From Oscillospiraceae bacterium (GTDB taxonomy: Bacteria > Bacillota_A > Clostridia > Oscillospirales > Ruminococcaceae), in the NCBI GenBank assembly GCA_017829075.1, contig JAGAJA010000082.1, forward strand, positions 1-48,576: a stretch of DNA of 48,576 nucleotides. The letters run 5' to 3'. This document shows positions 1 through 8,412 of this stretch, one piece after another (position 1 is the stretch's first letter; every line of letters starts with the position of its first letter). The position numbers and the translations under genes are program-made. Below the pieces are notes generated by a model. It saw only the letters and a list, made by a program, of their open reading frames with translations, was not told where the DNA came from and ran no database searches.

Positions 1-93
1 ATGGCATGAGCTGAAATATTTTCAGAAATAAAACTTGTATTTTCGGATTTTTAATTTAATGTTATTGTTGTCTGCAGTTTGATTTTATATCCG

Positions 94-138
94 TGGAAGT
101 CGCCGGCGGGCGTACCCGCCCGACAAATTCCAATTCAT
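94..138. repeat. Solo right end of the long palindromic repeat family
   Basis: This stretch (TGGAAGTCGCCGGCGGG followed by CGTACCCGCCCGACAAATTCCAATT) matches the right ends of the two long palindromic repeats at 26893-27447 and 30861-31400, in the same orientation. It contains the small hairpin GGCGGG-CGTA-CCCGCC. No left part is visible, so it is either a truncated copy or a solo end. The rest of 1-213 holds no gene that I can support. Confidence 0.6.
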
Positions 139-159
139 CGCTCACTAGATAATCACCGA

Positions 160-199
160 GCAACAAAACAGCCCGGAAAGATATGAAGTCCTTCCGGGC
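160..199 (-). terminator. Intrinsic terminator of the ABC transporter operon
   Basis: Read on the minus strand, a stem GCCCGGAAG / CTTTCCGGGC at 171-199 is followed by TGTTTTGTTG. It lies 15 bp past the permease stop codon and would end that operon. Confidence 0.8.
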
Positions 200-213
200 A
201 AACAGATGAATTA

Positions 214-1053
214 TCAGAACTCCGGCTTATCCACCTGATTGTTTATCTTAGTACCCTTTTGCACCGTCAACGTGAGAATGAACATCATAACGCCGATTAC
301 CACAGACAGGGCAATTCCGACCAGAATGCTCGCGATATTGTCCGCCAGCACGAAATCCCCGGCAAACATCTCGCCTGTTACCAGCGAACGCAGGGTCAGC
401 GGGTGGAATTTCGTCAGATCAAGGGAGGTCAGAATAAGCTGAACAATGGAAACGCCGATATACATGAGTACCGTGACTACTCCCGGACGGCTGGTGCAAA
501 GCCCAATGGACATATACACCACCGTGAAGAACGTCATATATACAGCGGACATCAGCGACGCCAGCAGCAGCATTCCCACGCTGATAGTCCCGTTTGTGAA
601 CATCACATTGCAAAGTCCTCCGGTAATGCAGCAGCCAATAAAGGAGGTCGCAAAAACTGTACCCGGATAGAGAACGTATTTCGGCACTAAATAGCTGAAA
701 TTATCCAGACCAGCGCAGGACGGAATAATCGTTGCCCGCTTTTTCTGCTCGCCGCCACATGGCGACATAAGCACCAGCATGATTATCAGAAGCGACGTTG
801 CGCACAGGTCAGTCATCGTCAGGCTGAAAACCATGCCCGCGTCGTCAAAAAGCGCTGCGGTTTCAACCATGATATCAGACGGACTTCCCGCAACTGAGCC
901 GGCTGTAAATAACGAATTCATCAGCACCGACATTCCCCAGTACATCAGAGGATCTGCGATTGCGAAAGAGAGAATTGCGATCAATACTCCACCTAAACGG
1001 AATGTTCTCGTAAACTGTAACCATTCCTTTTTGAAGCCGTATTTAATTTGCAT
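214..1053 (-). CDS. ABC transporter permease, ABC-2 type
   Basis: Membrane component of an ABC exporter, partner of the ATPase encoded just upstream. The protein is 279 residues with about six hydrophobic helices (the first near residues 20-45, the last near 245-270) and a short basic cytoplasmic N-terminus, as in the ABC-2 / BcrB-like permeases. The ATG at 1053 is chosen over longer frames because it is preceded by GGTGGTGGA and because it overlaps the ATPase stop by 11 bp, which implies translational coupling. The substrate cannot be told from sequence; relatives export peptides, antibiotics or serve as efflux in Firmicutes. A terminator follows directly. Confidence 0.85.
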   Translation of the reverse strand: MQIKYGFKKEWLQFTRTFRLGGVLIAILSFAIADPLMYWGMSVLMNSLFTAGSVAGSPSDIMVETAALFDDAGMVFSLTMTDLCATSLLIIMLVLMSPCGGEQKKRATIIPSCAGLDNFSYLVPKYVLYPGTVFATSFIGCCITGGLCNVMFTNGTISVGMLLLASLMSAVYMTFFTVVYMSIGLCTSRPGVVTVLMYIGVSIVQLILTSLDLTKFHPLTLRSLVTGEMFAGDFVLADNIASILVGIALSVVIGVMMFILTLTVQKGTKINNQVDKPEF

Positions 1054-1942
1054 TTCTATCCACCACCATTCTGAATACCTCTTCAAGACTTGCCGTGCCG
1101 ATCTTAAGGTTCTCCGCCGCCATATCGTTGTCCGCCAGCAGCCGGATAAGCCGCCGTGAGCATTCCTCCGCATTGTCAGTGCCAAAGCGGAACGTATTGT
1201 TTATGTCATTGTATTCGGCTCTTGCGAAGTCCACCGTCAGCAGCTTGATCTTCATTTCGTCGGTAAGTCCTCTCACCTTGAGATGAACCACGTTCCCGGC
1301 ATATTTGCGCAGAATGTCCTCCAGCCTGCCCTCTTCTGCAAGAACACCATTTGTCATTATTCCAATGCGGTTGGCAACACGCTCAACGTCCGACAGAATA
1401 TGCGTCGATAAAACAATAGTGCTACCCATGCTTTTCAATCTCTCGATTATGGAGATGACCTCCGCACGTCCCTCCGGGTCAAGCGCCGAGGTCGGCTCGT
1501 CAAATATCAGCAGCTCAGGATTTCCGATAATTGCCGCGCCCATGCCAAGCCGCTGGGTCATTCCTCTTGAATAGCCCTTTGCCCGGCGGTCTGCCGCCTT
1601 TGTAAGTCCCACAATGTCAAGAACTTCGTTCACACGGCTGGGAATATCACCCTCATAATTGCAGCAAGCAGCGATATATGACAGGTATTCCCTGGACGTC
1701 ATATAGCCGTAGATCATGGGGCTTTCCGGAAGATAGCCCACTTTTACCGGCTTGCCGTCGCCAAGAACTATTTCACCCTCGTCCTTAGGAATGATATTCG
1801 TGATTATGTTCATGGTAGTAGTCTTTCCGCAGCCGTTGCGCCCCAGAAAGCCGTATACGTCGCCCTTTTCGATATCCATGCTGAGTCCCCTCAGTACGGA
1901 AAAGGAACCGTATTTCTTGTAAAGATTGCGTATTCTGACCAA
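1043..1942 (-). CDS. ABC transporter ATP-binding protein (BcrA/CcmA-like)
   Basis: ATPase that drives the neighbouring permease. Walker A (GRNGCGKT, about residues 34-41), signature YSRGMTQRL, Walker B LLIFDEP and the switch histidine in LSTHIL are all present; the C-terminal 80 residues are the variable extension usual in BcrA-like subunits. Start choice: an ATG exists at 1960, but the predicted -10 box ends at 1976, which would leave almost no leader. The TTG at 1942 has AAAGGGTGA at a normal distance and gives the family-typical N-terminus MVRIRNLYKKYG. I therefore prefer TTG; the longer 305-residue version remains possible. It overlaps the permease gene by 11 bp. Confidence 0.85.
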   Translation of the reverse strand: MVRIRNLYKKYGSFSVLRGLSMDIEKGDVYGFLGRNGCGKTTTMNIITNIIPKDEGEIVLGDGKPVKVGYLPESPMIYGYMTSREYLSYIAACCNYEGDIPSRVNEVLDIVGLTKAADRRAKGYSRGMTQRLGMGAAIIGNPELLIFDEPTSALDPEGRAEVISIIERLKSMGSTIVLSTHILSDVERVANRIGIMTNGVLAEEGRLEDILRKYAGNVVHLKVRGLTDEMKIKLLTVDFARAEYNDINNTFRFGTDNAEECSRRLIRLLADNDMAAENLKIGTASLEEVFRMVVDRNAN

Positions 1943-1975
1943 AAAATTCACCCTTTCCATCTGGTATATAATAAC

Positions 1976-2004
1976 ATATTACATTATCACAGCGAGTTTG
2001 TCAA
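1976..2004 (-). promoter_or_regulatory. SigA-type promoter of the ABC operon
   Basis: TTGACA and TAATAT separated by 17 bp on the minus strand. Transcription would start near 1969, supporting the TTG start of the ATPase. Confidence 0.7.
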
Positions 2005-2075
2005 TAGCTGAGACCAGCTCCGCTTCCCAAAACGCCATGACCAGCGCATTTTTGCTGTTAATATGCCATATATAC

Positions 2076-2104
2076 AGTATAATCTGTTTATATTGTTTTG
2101 TCAA
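2076..2104 (-). promoter_or_regulatory. Second upstream promoter of the ABC operon
   Basis: TTGACA-17 bp-TATACT on the minus strand, 100 bp upstream of the proximal promoter and reading through it. The resulting leader would contain a 19-codon frame (ATG at 2038, stop just before the proximal -10) that lacks a convincing ribosome site. Confidence 0.55.
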
Positions 2105-2134
2105 GGGGTTATGAGAAAATTTTTACAAATTTCC

Positions 2135-2170
2135 AAAGAAACAGAAAATTCCCCGCCGGATACGGCGAGG
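2135..2170 (-). terminator. Intrinsic terminator of rpmB
   Basis: Minus-strand stem CCTCGCCG-TATC-CGGCGGGG (2151-2170) followed by AATTTTCTGTTTCTT. Confidence 0.8.
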
Positions 2171-2206
2171 AATGATTTCTGTAACCAATAACTTATGTCA
2201 AATCAG

Positions 2207-2395
2207 TTATACTGCTCTCTGTACAAGACCGGAGCGCAGGCAGCGTGTGCAGGCATTTACTCTGCAGGGAGTGCCGTTCACGATTGCTTTAACCTTCTTA
2301 ACATTGGGCTTATAGGTTCTGTTGCTGCGTCTGTGAGAGTGAGAAACCTTGATACCAAAGGAAACGCTCTTGCCGCAGATTTCACATTTTGCCAT
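2207..2395 (-). CDS. rpmB: 50S ribosomal protein L28 (bL28)
   Basis: Structural protein of the large ribosomal subunit, 62 residues, the usual length. The start MAKCEICGK and the block SFGIKVSHSHRRSNRTYKPN are diagnostic. Four cysteines in two pairs (CEIC near the N-terminus; C-x5-C-x2-C near the C-terminus) mark the zinc-binding (C+) form. The ATG at 2395 is preferred over the upstream in-frame start because AGAGAGGTAGGTG lies directly before it. The gene is a single-gene unit with its own promoter and terminator. Confidence 0.95.
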   Translation of the reverse strand: MAKCEICGKSVSFGIKVSHSHRRSNRTYKPNVKKVKAIVNGTPCRVNACTRCLRSGLVQRAV

Positions 2396-2440
2396 TTGAA
2401 GCACCTACCTCTCTGATGAATTTTTTCAGTAACGTATAAT

Positions 2441-2469
2441 ATTTTAGCAGAAACGCCGCTAAAATGCAA
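2441..2469 (-). promoter_or_regulatory. SigA-type promoter of rpmB
   Basis: TTGCAT-17 bp-TAAAAT on the minus strand, about 45 bp upstream of the rpmB start. The 2470-2608 stretch beyond it shows no gene. Confidence 0.65.
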
Positions 2470-2608
2470 GTGTTTATTAATAATTCGCGGAATTTTTGTA
2501 GATACTCACAAACCATTAGCGGATAACTCTACACAAATTCAGCATTGTGACTAAACAACTTGTATAAACGATCCAAAAGCATATACTGCTTGTATTTTTG
2601 CGCAAAAT

Positions 2609-4219
2609 TCAGTCCCTGATACTTGCCGAATAAATGCCCCACCCCTCGTCTATAAAGGTGACGGAATTCTGTATCATAAAGGTCTTGTAATGATTTCCCA
2701 AATGCTTCCCCGGATCCCCACCCTCTATCGGGAGGGTATAATTTATGTTGAGGTAACGCTCACCCCGCAGGAACGCTCCGGTGACAGTACCGCCTGCCGT
2801 TTCTATCTCATCAAACACCGTCTGAACGTCCTCACGGTCTGCGAAGACCTCCCGGCTGACGGGAACTCCCACCAGTTCGGTAAGCCCCTCGCCGCCGCTG
2901 TCCGTGAAAAAGTCTTCTCCGATAACAAAATAATAGGGCTTCCATGTGTGTGCGCCTGCGTTCTCTATCGTATCCCATGCGGAATCCCACAGTATATAAA
3001 TGCCATTTTCCAGATCAACACGACAGAATCCCAAACCGGGATCATTGCGTATAAGCATTCCATATTCCGAAAGCTCCAGAGCGCAGGGCTTCCCCTCCGC
3101 AACGCCAAGAATAGTACACGTTGCCGTGTTTCCAAAGGGCTGGGCGAGCAAATAGCTTCCATATCGTGTATAATCTATGTATAAACCGCCTTCCGGAATT
3201 CCCGCTTCCTTGAGTTCACCGTTACTGTAAAAGAACCAGCCGCTGTCGCTGTTTTGCTGGACAAAGGCTTCTCCCCGCCCATCGCCGTCATAATCATCAT
3301 AGGCGTACACTGCGGGCTTCATGCCGTATAATATCTCCGCCATATTCAGCCCGGTGATGTAGTCGTTGTATATCCTCGTGATCTCGAACGCAGCCGTTTC
3401 GTAGTCATCTATCCCGAAATCAAAGGCGCAGACCGAAACCTCGTTTACTTCATGATAAGGATTGCTCTGGTCGAATATATAGCAGGAGTACTTATTGAAA
3501 TACTCCCTCTCAGTCACCTCATCGCCGTTGACCCTGTATGTATATTCAAGAAGCGGAAATCGGTCGTTTGCCGAGCCGCCGCACTCAAGGATATACTCTG
3601 TTTCTATCACGCCGTTTTCAAAGGTAAGCCGCTGTATGCTATCGGAACTGATACTCTTGGAATGCTGGTAGGAGTTATGCACATAAACGCAGTTCTCGCC
3701 GTAGCTGAAACGACAAAAACCGTCCCGGCAGTAGCCCTCAAACTCTCCGATCTGCTCACCGGCGAGCTCGAATATCTCCACCGGCATAAGCCCCTGTCCG
3801 CCGTCATGCCGTACGATATAAACCTCCGGTACTCCGTCACGGTCAAAGTCGAAAAGCCCCGGATAATTCATACAGATAGTTGATAAATTCTCATGCACTA
3901 TCTGAGATACCCGCACCACCCCCGCTTCGTTGATAAGTCCGTATTCATCAACATAGAGTGGCTCAGGAGCTGGCTCTGATTCTGCGGTGACGGCGGGCTG
4001 TGCGGTTTCAGGCGCGGACTGCTCCTGCGGGAGGTCTGCGGCAGCGATCGGTTCTGATGTGACCTCCACAGATAAGCTTGTTTCAGGCGAATTCTCTGTG
4101 AAGTTTAACTCTGAGTTCTGACTTGTATGCTGCGATATATCCACCACGCTGCTTTCAGAAACCGCACACCCCGAAAGCATCACCGCTGCCAGAAGCGGAA
4201 GCACCTTCACACCTTTCAT
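2609..4219 (-). CDS. Uncharacterised lipoprotein
   Basis: A 536-residue protein of unknown function. The N-terminus is a lipoprotein signal peptide with lipobox LSGC (Cys18), so it should be anchored on the outer face of the membrane. Residues 20-90 are a Ser/Thr/Pro/Glu-rich tether. The folded part contains two Asp-rich calcium-type loops, DFDRDGVPEV (about residue 124) and DYDGDGRGEA (about residue 305), as in FG-GAP/VCBS-like repeats, and alternates short beta-like segments. No catalytic motif is recognised. It stands alone, with its own promoter; no dedicated terminator was seen downstream before 2608. The pseudo-repeat structure suggests two related halves. Confidence 0.75.
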   Translation of the reverse strand: MKGVKVLPLLAAVMLSGCAVSESSVVDISQHTSQNSELNFTENSPETSLSVEVTSEPIAAADLPQEQSAPETAQPAVTAESEPAPEPLYVDEYGLINEAGVVRVSQIVHENLSTICMNYPGLFDFDRDGVPEVYIVRHDGGQGLMPVEIFELAGEQIGEFEGYCRDGFCRFSYGENCVYVHNSYQHSKSISSDSIQRLTFENGVIETEYILECGGSANDRFPLLEYTYRVNGDEVTEREYFNKYSCYIFDQSNPYHEVNEVSVCAFDFGIDDYETAAFEITRIYNDYITGLNMAEILYGMKPAVYAYDDYDGDGRGEAFVQQNSDSGWFFYSNGELKEAGIPEGGLYIDYTRYGSYLLAQPFGNTATCTILGVAEGKPCALELSEYGMLIRNDPGLGFCRVDLENGIYILWDSAWDTIENAGAHTWKPYYFVIGEDFFTDSGGEGLTELVGVPVSREVFADREDVQTVFDEIETAGGTVTGAFLRGERYLNINYTLPIEGGDPGKHLGNHYKTFMIQNSVTFIDEGWGIYSASIRD

Positions 4220-4249
4220 ATAATCACCCCGAATTATCGTAGTAATTAT

Positions 4250-4278
4250 ATTGTAGCATCACTTTCAGCGCATTTCAA
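4250..4278 (-). promoter_or_regulatory. SigA-type promoter of the lipoprotein gene
   Basis: TTGAAA-17 bp-TACAAT on the minus strand, 30 bp from the start codon of the lipoprotein gene. Confidence 0.7.
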
Positions 4279-4283
4279 TAATT

Positions 4284-4310
4284 GTTACAGAACTGTAAAT
4301 ATACTGTAAC
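4284..4310. promoter_or_regulatory. Inverted repeat upstream of the lipoprotein promoter (possible operator)
   Basis: GTTACAG-N13-CTGTAAC, a perfect 7-bp inverted repeat with an additional CTGTAA half in the centre. It begins 6 bp upstream of the -35 box. The regulator is unknown. Confidence 0.35.
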
Positions 4311-4317
4311 CATTTTG

Positions 4318-4371
4318 TAATAAAAAGGCGGCAGGAAAGGGTGCCCCTTTTGGCAATTCCGCCCCGCCGCC
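4318..4371 (-). terminator. Intrinsic terminator of the aminotransferase-trpS operon
   Basis: A GC-rich imperfect hairpin (GGCGGC at one foot, GCCGCC at the other, 4327-4371) followed on the minus strand by TTTTTATTACAAAATG, 14 bp after the trpS stop. Confidence 0.75.
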
Positions 4372-4384
4372 TGAAAATTCATTC

Positions 4385-5383
4385 TTAAAGAGTAACAAAC
4401 CCTACCTTCTTCTGCACCTTCTGGAGCGTCTTTCTGGAAGCCTTGTAAGCCTTCTCCGCGCCCTGCTTCATGCAGCCCTCAAGGTAAGCCTTGTCCGCAA
4501 AAATGCGCTTGAATTCCGCCTGCATAGGAGCCAGCATATCCGCGGTAGCCTCGCCGACAGCGGTCTTGAAATCGCCGTAGCCCCTGCCCTCGAATTCCCG
4601 CTCAATATCCTCGAAGCTCTTGCCGGTGACAGCGGAGTAAATGGACATCAGGTTGATAATTCCGTCCTTACCCTCGCGGGCGCATACCTCAGTTTCGCTG
4701 TCGGTAACGGCACGCTTGAACTTACGGATTATCGTGTCCTTGTCGTCCAGTATCCATACGCTTGCGTTGGGATTTTCGTCGGATTTTGACATCTTCTTTG
4801 TCGGCTCCTGAAGTGACATTACCTTTGCGGTGGTCTTTGTGATGTAGCCGTCCGGCATGGTGAATACATCGCCGTAAATTCCGTTGAAACGCTGCGCGAT
4901 ATTCCGTGCAAGCTCCAGATGCTGCTTCTGGTCGATACCCACCGGAACAAGATCAGCCTGATACAACAGGATATCCGCCGCCATAAGCACCGGATAGGTG
5001 AAAAGACCCGCGTTCACATTGTCCGGGTGCTTCGCAGACTTGTCCTTGAACTGGGTCATTCTGGACAGCTCGCCGAACTGGGTGTAGCAGGAAAGAATCC
5101 AGCTTAATTCCGCGTGGTTAGGATTGTGACCCTGCACGAACAGCGTGGATTTCTCTGGGTCAAGCCCCATTGCGATAAGCAGCGCGTAGCTCTCCTTTAT
5201 CTGATTGCGGAGCTTCACCGGGTCCTGTCTTACTGTGATAGAATGCAGGTCAACAATGCTGTATGTGCAGTCGTACTCGTCCTGAAGCTTCACCCAGTTC
5301 ACCATTGCGCCGAGGTAATTACCGAGGTGCGGGGTGTTCGTGGGCTGAATGCCGCTGAATATCTTCTTTTTCTGTTCTTCCAT
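4385..5383 (-). CDS. trpS: Tryptophanyl-tRNA synthetase
   Basis: Class I aminoacyl-tRNA synthetase that charges tRNA-Trp in the cytoplasm. At 332 residues it has the normal length. The ATP-binding HIGH equivalent is PHLG (residues 18-21, in GIQPTNTPHLGNY) and the second signature KMSKS is at 197-201. AAAGGAAC precedes the ATG. The gene lies 20 bp downstream of the aminotransferase gene and shares its promoter. The short leader of that operon has no room for a T-box, although trpS genes of Firmicutes are often T-box controlled. Confidence 0.95.
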   Translation of the reverse strand: MEEQKKKIFSGIQPTNTPHLGNYLGAMVNWVKLQDEYDCTYSIVDLHSITVRQDPVKLRNQIKESYALLIAMGLDPEKSTLFVQGHNPNHAELSWILSCYTQFGELSRMTQFKDKSAKHPDNVNAGLFTYPVLMAADILLYQADLVPVGIDQKQHLELARNIAQRFNGIYGDVFTMPDGYITKTTAKVMSLQEPTKKMSKSDENPNASVWILDDKDTIIRKFKRAVTDSETEVCAREGKDGIINLMSIYSAVTGKSFEDIEREFEGRGYGDFKTAVGEATADMLAPMQAEFKRIFADKAYLEGCMKQGAEKAYKASRKTLQKVQKKVGFVTL

Positions 5384-5403
5384 AATAGGTTGTTCCTTTC
5401 TTA

Positions 5404-6591
5404 TTAAACAAGCAGCGTTTTTGCCGCTTCTCCTAGTATCTTAACGCCCTTTTCTATCTGCTCGTCCGTGGGTGTGGAGTAATTCAGCCGGAACGAGTGA
5501 GAAACCGCGTTTTCATCAGCAGTGAACGCATTCCCGGGGACTACCGCGACTTTCATCTGTACTGCGCCCTTGCAGAATTCGTTCATGTTGAACCTATCCG
5601 GCAGTGTCGCCCAGATAAACAGACCGCCCTGCGGCTGTGTGAAGCTGATGAAATCCGGAAGCTCCGCTTTTAGCCCGTCCAGCATAAGCCTGCACTTGTG
5701 GCGGTAAATTCCGCGAAGCCTAGCCAGATGCTCGTCAAAATCCACTGTTGTAAGGAAGCGGTAAGCCAGCATCTGCGCCCAGATATTCGTATGCACAGTG
5801 CTTGTCTGAAGTCCGACGACCGCCTTTGAAACGATCTCGGAAGCCCCCAGCAGATATCCTACCCGAAGTCCCGGAGCAAGGGTCTTTGAGAATGTACCGC
5901 AGTAAATAACGTTGCCCTTTGTGTCAAGCTCCTTAATTGAGGGAACGTCCTCCCCCTCGAAGCGAAGCGCGCCGTAAGGGTTGTCCTCCAGTATGTACAC
6001 GCCGTATTTCTCCGCCAGCGCGAGTATTTCCTTTCTGCGCTGAAGCGTTGAGGTCTTTCCGGTAGGGTTCTGGAAGTTCGGGATAGTATAGATGAATTTC
6101 GCAGTGGGATTAGCTTTGAGCGTTTCTTCCAGCTTATCCGTCATCATTCCGTCCTCGTCCATGGGAACTCCCTTAAGCTGCACGCCGTAGCTTCTGAACG
6201 CATTCAGCGAGCCGACAAACGCTGGATCCTCGCAAATGATGACGTCCCCCTCGTTGCAGAGTATCTTTGCGGTGGTTTCGATAGCCTGCTGAGCGCCACT
6301 GGTAATTATCACCATGTCACCCTCGTGGAACAGTCCTTTTTTCGTGAGATCGTCCCTGAGCCACTCCCGGAGCTTTGGATAGCCCTCTGTTATGGAATAC
6401 TGTAGCGCGTTTATCGGCTCCTCCCGGAAGATATCCTCCGAAAGCTTTGCGATAACGTCTGTCGGGAAAGCCTCCGGCGCGGGATTTCCGGCGGCGAAGC
6501 TTATCACCTCCGGGTCGGCGGTAAATTTAAGTATCTCGCGTATCGCAGAGGGCTGAAGCCCCGAAACGCGGTCAGAAAAAGGCTTTAACAT
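5404..6591 (-). CDS. PLP-dependent aminotransferase, class I/II (2-aminoadipate/aromatic type)
   Basis: Fold-type I aminotransferase, 395 residues. The PLP-binding lysine is K236 in GTFSKTLAPGLRVGYLLG; SFAAGNPAPEAFP (31-43), the PNFQNPTG loop (about 171-178) and the late Arg in FRLNYS fit the LysN / aromatic aminotransferase branch. The likely reaction is transfer of an amino group from a bulky amino acid to 2-oxoglutarate. The co-transcribed trpS hints at aromatic substrates, but that is only context. The promoter at 6645-6673 reads into it through a leader with a small GCGGC/GCCGC hairpin; AGGAG precedes the start. Confidence 0.88.
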   Translation of the reverse strand: MLKPFSDRVSGLQPSAIREILKFTADPEVISFAAGNPAPEAFPTDVIAKLSEDIFREEPINALQYSITEGYPKLREWLRDDLTKKGLFHEGDMVIITSGAQQAIETTAKILCNEGDVIICEDPAFVGSLNAFRSYGVQLKGVPMDEDGMMTDKLEETLKANPTAKFIYTIPNFQNPTGKTSTLQRRKEILALAEKYGVYILEDNPYGALRFEGEDVPSIKELDTKGNVIYCGTFSKTLAPGLRVGYLLGASEIVSKAVVGLQTSTVHTNIWAQMLAYRFLTTVDFDEHLARLRGIYRHKCRLMLDGLKAELPDFISFTQPQGGLFIWATLPDRFNMNEFCKGAVQMKVAVVPGNAFTADENAVSHSFRLNYSTPTDEQIEKGVKILGEAAKTLLV

Positions 6592-6644
6592 TTTCTATCT
6601 CCTGTCTGCGGCGGTCTGCCGCAAGAATAAAATATCCGAATATA

Positions 6645-6673
6645 ATTATATCACAACATTCCCTCTTTGTAAA
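6645..6673 (-). promoter_or_regulatory. SigA-type promoter of the aminotransferase-trpS operon
   Basis: TTTACA-17 bp-TATAAT on the minus strand. It is back to back with the plus-strand promoter at 6707-6735; the two -35 boxes are 33 bp apart. Confidence 0.75.
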
Positions 6674-6706
6674 GCCATATTTTCACCCCACCCGCGAATT
6701 TTGTTG

Positions 6707-6735
6707 TTGACTAAATACCTCCTCCGTGCTATAAT
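6707..6735 (+). promoter_or_regulatory. SigA-type promoter of the DUF389 gene
   Basis: TTGACT-17 bp-TATAAT, about 43 bp before the start codon. Confidence 0.8.
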
Positions 6736-6778
6736 TTATACGGAATAAACCGTCAATTTCTGACAAAGGGGTAAAAAA

Positions 6779-8248
6779 ATGAGCAAGGTAACTGAAAAGG
6801 CAGACGAAATAGACAAAGGCATTGAAAAGGAAATAAAGCAGAAACGCACCGGAATGAAGCAGTTCTTCAAGGATCTGCTGAACATTTACGACGGCATGAT
6901 GACCTATGAGGAAATAGACGAGATGATGATGGAGAACACGGTTATCCACGGACCGAATATGTGGATACTGATGCTCGCCGCCCTCATTGCTTCAATCGGA
7001 CTTAATATGAACTCCACCGCGGTCATCATCGGCGCAATGCTCATCTCTCCGCTTATGAGCGGAATCCTGACCATGGGCTATTCACTCGCAGTGAGGGATC
7101 TGCGGCTGCTGCGCCGGGCATTGCTGCGCTTCGGAACTCAGGTGATGATAAGCCTTATAGGCTCTACGATCTACTTCCTGATAACGCCGCTGGACGCCCC
7201 CACTACTGAAATGATCGCCCGGACAAGCCCGACTATCTGGGACGTTCTTATCGCCCTGTTCGGCGGAATTGCCGGAATGATAGGAAATACCAGAGAGAAA
7301 AAGGGCAACGTTATCCCCGGCGTGGCTATCGCGACTGCGCTTATGCCGCCGCTCTGCACCGCCGGCTATGGAATTGCTACCGGACAGTTCTCCTTCTTTT
7401 TCGGCGCGTTCTACCTGTTTCTGATCAATACGCTGTTCATTTCTCTGTCGGCTATGATAGTTACTCTGCTGCTGCGGGTTCCCTATCACCGCAACGTCAG
7501 CGACAAACAGCAGAAGAAGATAAACCGCGCCGTCGCCGCAATTACTATCGTTGTAGCAGTACCCAGCATATTCTTCGGCGCGTCCACCGTTTACAGCTCG
7601 GTCATGGACAACAATATTTCAAGCTTCCTGTCTAGCGAGTTCGTTTTCTCTGGAACTTCACTGGTGCAGAGCAGCGCGGATAAGTCCGAGAAAACCATCT
7701 CCGTTTCCCTTGTCGGAACTCCGATATCAGATGATGTGATAGATATGCTGGAACAGGAAATGCCGAAATACGGACTTGACGGCTACAAGCTGATAGTGAC
7801 CCAGAACCAGATGATAACCCCCACCGAGGACAACTCCGACAAGATCACCATAGCCTTGCAGGAAAACCGCATAGACGAGCTGGAACAGATACTCTCCCGC
7901 TGCGAGGAGGAGATCACCGGACTGCAAACCGAGAACTCCGAGCTTAAGAGCGCAGTGAATTACACTCAGCTTTCCGAAAAGGCGGCGAAGATCTTCACCG
8001 AGCTTGAGAACGTCCGCTGCGGCGTTATTTCAGACTCAGCAGGGGACTACACGCTGCTTATCGGCGACACAAGTCAGGAACTTTCCGACTCCGACCGTGA
8101 GCATATGAAATCATGGCTTGCCGCCGAAACCGGCAGCGACCGCTGCGAGCTGATGATAAACTACATACCGCCGGAAGAACCGGAGGAGGACTCCGCTGAC
8201 GGCGAAGAAACAGAAGAAACCGAAGGAACATCTGAAACATCAGAATAA
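6779..8248 (+). CDS. DUF389 (TIGR00341-like) integral membrane protein
   Basis: A 489-residue member of the DUF389 membrane family, whose function is not established. A charged N-terminus (1-55) leads into about six membrane helices (residues 60-285); the conserved helix NSTAVIIGAMLISPLMSGI and the block GNVIPGVAIATALMPPLCTAGYG are characteristic. After the last helix comes an extracytoplasmic or cytoplasmic domain with a coiled-coil stretch (about 355-395, NRIDELEQILSRCEEE) and a Glu/Thr-rich tail. AAAGGGG precedes the ATG. It is monocistronic, and convergent with the MATE gene. Confidence 0.88.
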   Translation: MSKVTEKADEIDKGIEKEIKQKRTGMKQFFKDLLNIYDGMMTYEEIDEMMMENTVIHGPNMWILMLAALIASIGLNMNSTAVIIGAMLISPLMSGILTMGYSLAVRDLRLLRRALLRFGTQVMISLIGSTIYFLITPLDAPTTEMIARTSPTIWDVLIALFGGIAGMIGNTREKKGNVIPGVAIATALMPPLCTAGYGIATGQFSFFFGAFYLFLINTLFISLSAMIVTLLLRVPYHRNVSDKQQKKINRAVAAITIVVAVPSIFFGASTVYSSVMDNNISSFLSSEFVFSGTSLVQSSADKSEKTISVSLVGTPISDDVIDMLEQEMPKYGLDGYKLIVTQNQMITPTEDNSDKITIALQENRIDELEQILSRCEEEITGLQTENSELKSAVNYTQLSEKAAKIFTELENVRCGVISDSAGDYTLLIGDTSQELSDSDREHMKSWLAAETGSDRCELMINYIPPEEPEEDSADGEETEETEGTSETSE

Positions 8249-8254
8249 CAGCAA

Positions 8255-8282
8255 AGGGCTGACGCTTATCCGCGCCAGCCCT
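8255..8282. repeat. Terminator hairpin, left copy of a 28-bp direct duplication
   Basis: Begins AGGGCTGACGC and ends GCGCCAGCCCT, a hairpin serving the convergent DUF389 and MATE genes. The same 28 bp recur at 8413-8440 with one mismatch, on the other side of a small element. Only the outer sides of the two copies keep U-rich tracts (minus-strand TTTGCTGTTATT on the left, plus-strand ATTATATT on the right), as expected if one terminator was split by insertion. Confidence 0.8.
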
Positions 8283-8412
8283 CAGCTTGTTGAAAAAGTA
8301 TTATTTCAGGATGTCGAGAAGCCGCCAGATGCTAGGAACCCGCATAACGGCTAGGCTTTGTGCCTGCCGTTATGCGGCGTGACGACGCAGATGGTGGTTT
8401 ATCGACATCCTG
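8283..8412. mobile_element. MITE-like element, copy 1 (130 bp)
   Basis: Starts CAGCTTGTTGAAAAAG and ends TTTATCGACATCCTG. A second inward motif, TCAGGATGTCGAGAA (8306-8320), is a near-perfect inverse of the right end. The interior (CAGATGCTAGGAACCC and an inverted CCGCATAACGG / CCGTTATGCGG) is shared with copy 2 at 17744-17999. No coding capacity. Confidence 0.75.

Noticed and set aside
6592..6644. T-box leader before the aminotransferase-trpS operon
   Set aside because: The leader is about 50 nt and holds only one small hairpin; no T-box sequence or antiterminator.
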